This document shows positions 44,158 to 52,300 of a stretch of DNA of 64,000 bases, piece after piece. A model generated the notes under the pieces. That model saw only the letters and a list, made by a program, of their open reading frames with translations, was not told the origin of the DNA and did not search any database. Origin of the DNA: CAWJPY01 sp963844865 (GTDB lineage Bacteria; Acidobacteriota; Thermoanaerobaculia; Thermoanaerobaculales; Sulfomarinibacteraceae); assembly GCA_963844865.1 (NCBI GenBank), contig CAWJPY010000021.1, forward strand, positions 242,581 to 306,580. Reading direction: 5' to 3'. How positions within the stretch are numbered: position 1 is the first letter of the stretch; each line of letters opens with the position of its first letter. A program made the position numbers and the translations under genes.

Positions 44158-46545
44158 TCAGTTTCTGGTCACGTTGATGCGGGCGGTGGCCTCGTTGGAG
44201 GTCGCCCCCAGGTTGTCGTTGACTGTGTAGCTGAACGTATCGGTACCCTGGAAGGCACGTTTCGGCGTGTAGGTGACCGTCCCGTCACCGTTGTTGACGA
44301 CCGTTCCACCCCGCGAGGCGAGGCTGCCCGTGGTGATGACCACCGACGTCGGGTCGATGGTCCCGTCGCTGTCGACGTCGTTGTCGACCACGCTGAAGGT
44401 CACCGATGTCGGGGTCCCCCCGAGGTACCGGACCACCTGCGCGGTGTCGTCGTTGGCCACAGGCGCGACGTTGGGCGCAGCGTCGTTGTCCAGGATGGTG
44501 GCGGTCGCCGTCACCGGCGTGCCGAGCACGGCACCCCCGGTGGGGTTGCTGAGGGTGATGTCGAAGGTCTCGTCGCCCTCATAGGCCGCGTCGTCCACGA
44601 TCGGGACGTCGACGACCTGGCTGACCTCGCCGTCCGCGAAGGACACCGTGGTCGCCACGGCGGTGTAGTCCGACCCGGCCGTCGCCGTGCCGTCGCTCGT
44701 CGCGAGGTCCACGGTCACGGCTCCCCCGGCTCCGCCCGTGCGGTTGACGGTCACGGACAGGTTGCCGCCGTTCTCGGCCACACTATAGGTCGCCGCATCG
44801 AGCTGGAGGGCGCCCGGTCCCGGGTCGTCCTCGAGGATGGTGGCGGTCGCCGTCACCGGCGTGCCGAGCACGGCACCCCCGGTGGGGTTGCTGAGGGTGA
44901 TGTCGAAGGTCTCGTCGCCCTCGTAGACCGTGTCGTCCAGGATCGGGATGTCGACCACCTGGCTGACCTCGCCGTCCGCGAAGGACACCGTGGTCGCCAC
45001 GGCGGTGTAGTCCGACCCGGCCGTCGCCGTGCCGTCGCTCGTGGCGAGATCCACGGTCACGGCACCCACGGCGCTGTTGACCCGATCCACGGTCACCGAC
45101 AGGATGCCGCCGTTCTCGGCCACGCTGTAGGTCGCCGCGCCGAGCTGCAGGTTGCCGGGACCGGCATCGTTGTCGGTGATGGTCACCGTCGCGAGCGCCG
45201 GCGTGTCGAGGCCCGCGCCCCCCGTCGGGTTGCTCAGGGCGACGTCGAAGGTCTCGTCACCCTCGTAGACCGAGTCGTCGAGGATCGTGACGTCGAAGCT
45301 CTGGCTGGTCTCCCCGTCCGCGAAGCTCAGGGTGCCGCTCGCCGCCGAGTAGTCCAGCCCGGCAGTGGTCGCCGTGCCGTCGGCGGTCGCGTAGTCCACC
45401 GTCGCCGCGCCCGCGCTGCCGGCCACCCGGCTGACGGTGATGGTGACGAAGCCGCCATCCTCGGCGACGCTGTAGCTGGCCGCATCGAAGAGGAACAGAC
45501 CAGCCGAGTCACCCGCATTCAGATAGGTCAGCATGCCCCCGTGGGGAGCCGGGTTCGCAGGATCCATGATGTCGCCGTTCCGCAGGTGGAGCGCGCGATC
45601 GTACAGGGCGGTCCTGCTCGGGGCCAGCACGTCGATGGTCGCGTCCATGGTCTTGGCCGGCGGCAGCTCCACTCCGTACTGCTGCACCGGGAACGGGGAG
45701 AGGTTCCCGTCGTCGGCCACGAGCTGCATGTACCGGCCGCCACCGAGGGTCGGCGAGTGGCTCTCGATCCCGGCATTGACGAAGCGCAGGAGCAGGTGGT
45801 CGCCGGCGGTGAACGCCACCTCCGGCGTGTCTGGCCAGGCCTGGCCGTTGATCAGGAAGTAGGCCGGACGGTAGTCGAAGGTGCTGGGATAGGCCGCCGT
45901 GCCGTAGGTCCCGGTCGCCACCGCGTCGTGGAGCGCCGGGTCGATCTCGCTGTACAGCAAGACCCTGTCCGTGTCGTAGGGCACGTCGCAGCTGAGGCCG
46001 TCAGCGCTGTAGGCGCAGCCGGCTCCCAGCGCCGAGTCCACCTTCAGGGCCCCATAGAGGCCCATCTGCACGGCGATCTGGGGATGGGACGCACTGTGGT
46101 AGAGGTACGTCCCCTGCTTGATGTTGGTCCAGGTGTAGCTGCCCACCGCCCCTGGGGCCGTCTCCGCGTCGAACGACCTCACCCGCGTGCGACCCTGGAG
46201 GTCCGTGAAGGTGACGGGCGCCGTCGGTTTGTACTGGCCCGGGATGAACACCGACACCGGGCGGCTCAGGCAGTTCTTGATGTTCACCGTGAGCGTGTCC
46301 CCGTCCGCCGCAGTCATGAGCGGTCCCGGGGCCCAGCTCACCGGGCTGCCGGGGCAGACGTAGGTGCTGGCGTCGGCTCCGGCATCCACGTAGGCCCACA
46401 TGGCCACGGACGCGCCGTCCGGCAGGTTTGCCGTCGCCTCGACCGCCGCCAGCTCCACGGCGAAGGAGGAGGGGGCTGCGAGGGCGAGTGCGGCGGCGGC
46501 CAGCGCCAGCCCACGCGCCGTTCTTCCGAGTCCTTTGCTAGTCAT
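44158..46545 (-). CDS. Multicopper-oxidase-like protein with three Calx-beta domains
   Basis: A 795-residue exported protein. Residues ~30-350 are two cupredoxin-like domains of multicopper-oxidase type. Few copper ligands remain: GTYLYHSASHPQIAVQMGLYG gives His150 and His154, the first-domain HxH is replaced by VFIPGQ, and the later HPxHxHG site reads ESHSPTL. There is no type 1 cysteine site. Residues ~350-690 are three Calx-beta repeats of about 114 residues (VAENGG, DGTATAGSDYTA, VYEGDETFDITLSNPTGG), which usually bind calcium. The end is a cadherin/Big-like domain (NVAPVANDDTAQV). AAGGAGG lies 8 nt before the ATG. It is 18 bp after the next multicopper gene, so they are co-transcribed. 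Confidence 0.85.
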   Translation of the reverse strand: MTSKGLGRTARGLALAAAALALAAPSSFAVELAAVEATANLPDGASVAMWAYVDAGADASTYVCPGSPVSWAPGPLMTAADGDTLTVNIKNCLSRPVSVFIPGQYKPTAPVTFTDLQGRTRVRSFDAETAPGAVGSYTWTNIKQGTYLYHSASHPQIAVQMGLYGALKVDSALGAGCAYSADGLSCDVPYDTDRVLLYSEIDPALHDAVATGTYGTAAYPSTFDYRPAYFLINGQAWPDTPEVAFTAGDHLLLRFVNAGIESHSPTLGGGRYMQLVADDGNLSPFPVQQYGVELPPAKTMDATIDVLAPSRTALYDRALHLRNGDIMDPANPAPHGGMLTYLNAGDSAGLFLFDAASYSVAEDGGFVTITVSRVAGSAGAATVDYATADGTATTAGLDYSAASGTLSFADGETSQSFDVTILDDSVYEGDETFDVALSNPTGGAGLDTPALATVTITDNDAGPGNLQLGAATYSVAENGGILSVTVDRVNSAVGAVTVDLATSDGTATAGSDYTAVATTVSFADGEVSQVVDIPILDDTVYEGDETFDITLSNPTGGAVLGTPVTATATILEDDPGPGALQLDAATYSVAENGGNLSVTVNRTGGAGGAVTVDLATSDGTATAGSDYTAVATTVSFADGEVSQVVDVPIVDDAAYEGDETFDITLSNPTGGAVLGTPVTATATILDNDAAPNVAPVANDDTAQVVRYLGGTPTSVTFSVVDNDVDSDGTIDPTSVVITTGSLASRGGTVVNNGDGTVTYTPKRAFQGTDTFSYTVNDNLGATSNEATARINVTRN
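44492..45175. repeat. Near-identical tandem repeats of 342 bp inside the Calx-beta region
   Basis: The sequence from aggatggtggcggtcgcc at 44492 recurs at 44834, an offset of 342 bp (114 codons), with only scattered differences over most of the unit. A third, more diverged unit follows at about 45175-45480. Confidence 0.75.
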
Positions 46546-46563
46546 GGTCAGTGCCTCCTTCGT

Positions 46564-48018
46564 CTAGGGAATGGGCGTGCCGGGCGGTTCGACCACCATC
46601 ATGCTCAGCATGCCGCCGGGGAAGATGTCGTTGTTGGTGAGCTCCTTCTCCGTGTGGGAGTGCCACATGAAGAAGTAGCCGCTGAAGGGGTTGAGACCAC
46701 CCTCGCCGGGAGGCAGCGCACCGCCGACGCCCAGGAACGGGCCACCGGACCACCAGCCGCCGAAGGCCAGGTTCTGCTTCTCCGGGAGCACGACCGGGAA
46801 GGGCTTGCCGTGGTCGGCGCAGTACTCGTGGTCGTAGGTCGTCCCCGCGCTGAGGTCGCCGAACCCGTCGCCGTCGCCGTCGATGCACGCGTGGGCGGGC
46901 ATGCCGTCGGCCGGGGTGCCGTAGATGTCCCATCCCAGCTTCTCACCGGTCCAGACGAAGATCTGGTCCACGGTCTCGCCGGGGTTGGACAGGGTGGTGA
47001 ACTGGGACCGCGACTGGGCCAACAGGCGGCCGTCGCGGGCAATGATGTCGGCGTTGTTGCCGTGGTAGTGGAACGGGTGGTGGCCCGCGTCACCGCCGAT
47101 CAGACGCATGAGCAGCTTCTTGCCCGGTGTCGTGCGGGGGGCGCAGTTGTACGGCTGGTGCGGAAGCCAGGCGACGAATGGGTCCGCCAGGTCATCCGGG
47201 GCCGCGCGGCCGTTGAAGAACCAGTACACCGGCCAGTAGTGGGAGAAGTCGATCTCGGTGAACCGGCCCTGCTCGGCGAGCTGGTGGATGACCGGGTCCA
47301 TCTGGGTCATCAGGAACAGGAACTCGTGCTCGAAGTAGCTCGCGGCGTCGTTGTAGGCGTACTGGTCCGGCGTCGAGCCGGGCGCTCCGCCTGGCGGCAC
47401 CGTGATCGGACGGACGATGATGGCACCCACCAGGCCCATCTCCACCTGCAGCTCGGAATCCGTGCCCGAGTAGTAGGTGTAGGTCCCCGGCTGAGCCGCC
47501 GTGAAGGTGTAGTTCACCACGTCGGCGGGGCCACAGCTCTCCTGGGTGAGGAACCCGGTGGTGCCACCGGTCGCCGTCACCTGGTGACCCGGGAACACCA
47601 TGGAGCTGCACTGGCTGTAGGGCAGGTCGCTCTTGAAGTTGATGGAGACGACGTCCCCCTGGTTGAAGATGAGGGTCGGCCCCGGATACTGCGGCAGGGG
47701 GCCGCCGCTGGGCAGGGGCTCCCAGCCACCGTCGTCCTGGTAACCCCAGAACATGTAGCTGCCGCCGTCGGGAGTGCTCAGCTCCCCGGCCTTGGCCGTG
47801 AAGTCGAGCGCGGCGTGGTTCTCGATGCCGTCGACGCGGGCGGCCTTGCTGTGGGTGGTCAGGATCCGGTGCCCCGCACCTCGTGTGCGAGCGCCGTCCG
47901 CCAGCCCTCCCCGGACCTGGTCGTCCGCACCGACCGCCCCCACCACCACCAGCAGGGCGCTGGCCAGGACGAGTGTGAGGCCCCCCGAGGTCCGGTTTCG
48001 ATACATGGTGGTCTTCAT
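46564..48018 (-). CDS. Multicopper oxidase-type protein with HxxHxHG and HSH sites
   Basis: A 484-residue exported protein with a signal peptide (cut near VGADD). The N-terminal cupredoxin-like domain (residues ~60-205) lacks copper histidines: GTYTYYSGTDSELQVEMG stands where ligands would be. The C-terminal half has GGDAGHHPFHYHGN (His313, 314, 317, 319) and FFMWHSHTEKELTNN (His453, His455), which fit trinuclear-site motifs but include no HCH type 1 cysteine. A DGDGDGFGD segment near residue 380 may bind calcium. GAGGAGG lies 6 nt before the ATG. It lies between two other multicopper genes with gaps of 18 and 16 bp. Full oxidase activity alone is doubtful. Confidence 0.85.
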   Translation of the reverse strand: MKTTMYRNRTSGGLTLVLASALLVVVGAVGADDQVRGGLADGARTRGAGHRILTTHSKAARVDGIENHAALDFTAKAGELSTPDGGSYMFWGYQDDGGWEPLPSGGPLPQYPGPTLIFNQGDVVSINFKSDLPYSQCSSMVFPGHQVTATGGTTGFLTQESCGPADVVNYTFTAAQPGTYTYYSGTDSELQVEMGLVGAIIVRPITVPPGGAPGSTPDQYAYNDAASYFEHEFLFLMTQMDPVIHQLAEQGRFTEIDFSHYWPVYWFFNGRAAPDDLADPFVAWLPHQPYNCAPRTTPGKKLLMRLIGGDAGHHPFHYHGNNADIIARDGRLLAQSRSQFTTLSNPGETVDQIFVWTGEKLGWDIYGTPADGMPAHACIDGDGDGFGDLSAGTTYDHEYCADHGKPFPVVLPEKQNLAFGGWWSGGPFLGVGGALPPGEGGLNPFSGYFFMWHSHTEKELTNNDIFPGGMLSMMVVEPPGTPIP

Positions 48019-48034
48019 GGTGATCCTCCTCGCC

Positions 48035-49312
48035 CTAGTTGATGTGGATCTCGGTCATCATGCCGCCGAAATCCTCCTGATAGTTGCTGAGGTAGTTGAG
48101 GTTGGCGGCGTACAGGTAGTAGGTGCCCGGGGCCACGCCGGTGGTGTCCAGGATGATGTCGGCCGCCTGCCCGCCGCCCAGGGTGTACGAGTTCGTCATG
48201 TAGTGGATCGGCGTGGAGCCGTCCTCGGTGCGGAGCTCCCGAGAGTCGATGCCCACAACCTCCATGGGGATGCTGGGGCTGATCAGGGTGTCCACGGCGG
48301 TGATGTTCAGGTTGGACAGCCGGATCAGGATCCGGTCGCCCGACGTCGCCGTGATCAGCGAGGTCTCGATCTGCGAGTGCACGGCGCCGTTCAGGTCCTC
48401 CAGGGTGTCCGGGTCGATGGGCTCGCCGATGGGACCCGGGTTGACCGTGTCGGGGTAGCCCCGGCCGTTGATCATGGGATAGGTGTCGCGCATGGATGCG
48501 AAGGGCAACGGCTGCACCTGCACATGCTGCTCGTGGAAGACGTGGTCGAAGCCCCCGAGCTGGAGGGCAGCCTCCACGTCGTAGCGCGTGGAGCCGTCAC
48601 CGTCGTTGTAGACGTACTTGTCACCCACCAACGGGTCGTCGAGGCCGAGCACCGGGTTGTAGTCCGGGTTGTGGTGCATCCAGCTCCCGAGCATCGTGCC
48701 GTTCGGCAGCCGGTTCTGCCTCGGCCGCACGTAGAGGTTGCCGAGCATCCCCATCTGCATGTGCTCCGTGGCCTCCACGTGGCAGTGGTACATGTAGGTT
48801 CCCGGCTCGACCAGGTGGTAGTAGTAGGTCAGGCTGGCGCCCATGTTGATGGCGATGGAGGACTCCGGAAGCCCGTCGAAGACGGACGCGGCGTTGGGGA
48901 AGCCGTGGAAGTGCACGGTGTGCGGGTCGAACAGGTCGGGCCGCATGAGCATCCCCACGTTGGTCAAGGTGAGATAGAAGTCCTCGCCCTCGTCCACCGC
49001 CATCACCGGCGCCGGCCAGTGGGCCGCCAGGATCCCCTCGGTCATCACGTTGACCTCGGGCACCCCGGTCACGTCAGAGAAGCTGAAGATGTAGAGCGGG
49101 CGGCCGTCCGCCATCTTCGCGAAACCGTCACCGCCGGTCAGGTGCAGGCACTCCACGTTCGGGTCGTAGCCGGGGCTGCCGGGGTCTGGGATCGCATCTC
49201 CGTTGCTGTCTCCCGGGCACTGCACCAGCACCTGGGCCGAGACCGGGGCGAAGGCCAGCACGACCGCGGCGAGTGCCATCATCAGGGTTCGGTAAAACCT
49301 CGTGTCTCTCAT
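48035..49312 (-). CDS. Multicopper oxidase-type protein with HxHG and HCH type 1 site
   Basis: A 425-residue exported protein (signal cut near VSAQV). The N-terminal cupredoxin domain has PHTVHFHGF (His131, 134, 136) and GTYMYHCHVEATEHMQMGM, giving His176, Cys177, His178, His184 and Met189, a plausible type 1 plus trinuclear set. The second cupredoxin domain (residues ~270-425) has no such ligands (GTYYLYAANLNY). A DSNGDAIPD segment near residue 35 may bind calcium. AAGGAG lies 7 nt before the ATG. By itself it offers about half the histidines of a full laccase-type site, while the neighbour encoded 16 bp downstream offers the other kind. Confidence 0.88.
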   Translation of the reverse strand: MRDTRFYRTLMMALAAVVLAFAPVSAQVLVQCPGDSNGDAIPDPGSPGYDPNVECLHLTGGDGFAKMADGRPLYIFSFSDVTGVPEVNVMTEGILAAHWPAPVMAVDEGEDFYLTLTNVGMLMRPDLFDPHTVHFHGFPNAASVFDGLPESSIAINMGASLTYYYHLVEPGTYMYHCHVEATEHMQMGMLGNLYVRPRQNRLPNGTMLGSWMHHNPDYNPVLGLDDPLVGDKYVYNDGDGSTRYDVEAALQLGGFDHVFHEQHVQVQPLPFASMRDTYPMINGRGYPDTVNPGPIGEPIDPDTLEDLNGAVHSQIETSLITATSGDRILIRLSNLNITAVDTLISPSIPMEVVGIDSRELRTEDGSTPIHYMTNSYTLGGGQAADIILDTTGVAPGTYYLYAANLNYLSNYQEDFGGMMTEIHIN

Positions 49313-49336
49313 GGTTCACTCCTTCACAGAGGGCGG

Positions 49337-49362
49337 ATCCCCGCCGGCCGTCCGGCGGGGAT
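49337..49362 (-). terminator. Hairpin between the 1,814-residue protein gene and the first multicopper gene
   Basis: A perfect 11-bp stem, ATCCCCGCCGG with CCGGCGGGGAT, and a 4-base loop, 15 bp after the stop at 49377 and just before the SD of the next gene. It could attenuate transcription or act on the mRNA rather than fully stop it. Confidence 0.6.
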
Positions 49363-49376
49363 TCACCGCGGTTGTG

Positions 49377-52300
49377 TCAGTTGCTCGAGCCCGCCCGGCT
49401 GGCGGCAGGGGCGTCCGCCCGCTTTGCCTGCGCGGCAGCACCGCCCGCAGCCACGGGCGCCGCTTCCGCGATCTCATCGGCGCCGAAGTCGTAGCCCCCT
49501 CCCTGGGGCCTGACATCGCCGTCGAAGTCGTCGTCGAGCCCGCCGGACGCGGAATCGTGGGCGGCCGAGCCCGGGATGATGTGGTAGTCGCCGAACAGGG
49601 TCCCGGGATCGCCGTCGGTGGTCGCGTCCTGGTACAGGGAGAGCGGTCCGAAGCGGGCGCGGATGAAGTTGCCGCCTTCGTCGAAGGCCGCGGGCGCCTC
49701 GATGGCGGTGGTGATCTCGGGCTGGACGAGGCCGAGGACGCTCGAGCGCGGGCCGTTGAAGTACTCGGACACGAACAGAGCGCTGGGGTCACCTGCCGCC
49801 GGGGCCGTCCACCCGCCGGGGGTGGTCAGGCAGTCGGTGCAGGTGAGCGATCCCGCCGCGCCGAGCACGCCGAGGTCGTCGAAGACGAGGGCCGTCCCCG
49901 GAGCCGGGCACGCCAACGTGCCGCTGGGATCCGGGCACAGCCCGAAGGTCGAGGTGCAGCTCGTGTTGCCGGGCTGGCAGCCCGAGCTGCTGTCCACGTA
50001 GAAGTAGAACTGCCGGTTCTGCCAGATGATGTTCTGAGCGAACACGCTGGGCGTGGAGAATGTCCCCACCCCGGCGGAAGCGGCCTGCAGCGCCGCGCTG
50101 TGCGAGCGACTGACCACGCCGGCGCCCGGCTGCGGATTCGACTGGTTGGGATTGCCGACACTGAACGCCTCGCCCGCCGTCGCCAGGCTCTCGTTGTTGG
50201 CGATGGTGTTGTCTCGGATGCGCACCTCCACCGCGTCCTGCAGGGAGATGCCGCCGCCGGCGAGGCCCGCCGAGTTGTCGACGATCATGTTGTTGTAGAG
50301 GTCCACCGCATACCAGGGCCGCGGGTCGAAGCGGCCCTCATTGCCGTTGCGGGGTGCGACGTTGCCCGGGTTGGCGGCCACGTCCTCGCCGTTGACCATG
50401 GCCAGGCGCATACCGCCGCCGTCCCCGGCGCCCGCGGAGTTGCCCTGGATGAGGTTGCCGATCACCCGGAGGTTGCCGGCACCCGGGCTGAGCGTGCCGG
50501 CCGTCAGGGGCTGGCCGCCGCCGATGAAGATGCCGCCGCCGGAGACCGTGAGCCCCTGGTAGAAGTTCTCGTTGAAGATCACGGTGTTGTCCGCGATCAG
50601 GGGCGGATCGACGAGCGTCCACACGCGCTGGCTCTGCGGCCCGACGTTGGGATACAGGATCCAGGACCCGTCGCTCTTGCCGATATGACCGATTCCGCCG
50701 CCGTTGCTGATGGAGAAGTTGCCGCACACCCAGTTGGAGGTCACCTGGTAGGAGTCGGACCCGGTGCACATGGAGATGCCGCCGCCGGCCCCGCCGAGTC
50801 CACCGTTGAACACGACCTGGTTGTGGTGCACGCGAACGTAGTCGTTGTCACCGTCGGTGTAGCCGAAGGTGCCGTCCGGCTGCTCTGCCGTGAGCTCCGG
50901 ATGTCCGACCCGGATGCCCCCACCGTAGAAGCCGTTGTTGTTGGTGATGCGGTTGTTGGAGACGTCCAGGTAGTCCGCGTAGCCGTTGACGATGATGCCG
51001 CCGCCGGTGTCCGCGCTCTTGATGGTGAAGCCGTCGACGCGGGCCCCCGCGTTCCGGTTGAAGCTGTCGCGGCCGCTCGCACGGGACAGCACCAGCACCC
51101 CGGCACCTTCCTCGTGCCACAGGGTGATGGGCTCGGGCGTGCCGGTCCCAACCTCCTGGCCGGGCAGGAGGTCGATGCTGCCGGAGCTGATGAGCGCGTT
51201 GACCAGCGTCCGCCATTCGTCGAGCTTGTTCGCCGGCGCCTTGATGGCGCTGATGATGGTCGATCCCTCGCCCCATCCCTGGAGCTGGACCGGCTTCCAC
51301 ATCACCACCATCTCGTTGTACTGCCCGGGACGGACCAGGAGCAGGTCGTTGCGACCCGCCGCGTCGATCGCGTCCTGCAGCGTGTGATCCAAGGCCGCGC
51401 CCGCCGGTGGGGGACCGACCTGGACGACGTTCGCGCCCCGCCGGAGACCCACCTGGACCGTGACGCCCACCTTCGTGGCCTGCCCGTTGTCGCCGCGCGT
51501 GATCATGAGCTGGCGGCCACCCACGGGACCGAGATTGAAGCCCGAGTCCGCCCCGTCGAAGGTGATGACGATCTGGGTGTCGCTCCAGCTCGTGATCTTG
51601 CCCGCGATGAGCGCGTTGGTCGCGTCATCACGATTCGCCCGGCCGCCCACGAGGGTCACTGAACCCTGGGCGTTGCCGAAACCGAAGTCCCGCGCGATGA
51701 GCTTGTTCGTGGTGTCCGAGCCCGCGGGGCAGGCCCCGGCGGCCGGGTTGCAGTAGTTGGGGTTGATCACGCTCATCGTCCCCACCGAGGTGATGACGAT
51801 GCTCGGCGTGCCCGCCAGCCGCGCGTTGTTCTGGCCGCCGTAGGTGGCGATGTACGGACCCCCGCCGACGCCGTTGCCCTGGACGTCCACCGAGTAGATA
51901 CGCGGCGTGCCGTCCGGGTACTCACAATCGAGGGGGAACTGGTCGGGACCAGCGTACGCCGCCACCGGCACCACCGGCGTGTCCAGGTAGGTGGTGGCGC
52001 CCGGCATGTACTGGAGGGTGTAGCAGAACGTGCTGTACTGCTGGTTCCAGTTGGGGTCCGGGTTGTTGGGGTCGTCCCCCGGATCGTTCATGCATGCGGT
52101 GAGCATGTTGGGCGAGACGCCGCTGGGCTGCGGCAGGTTGCCCGACGTGGTCGAGGGCGTCAGGAAGTTGTACACGCCGTACTGGTCGGAGAGCGTCTGC
52201 CCGATGACCCGTCCCGTCCAGTCACGGATGGTGATGGGCAAGAACGGCGGCGCGTACTTCTCGCCGAAGTTCGGGGAGTTCGGGTCGAACTCGTTCTGCG

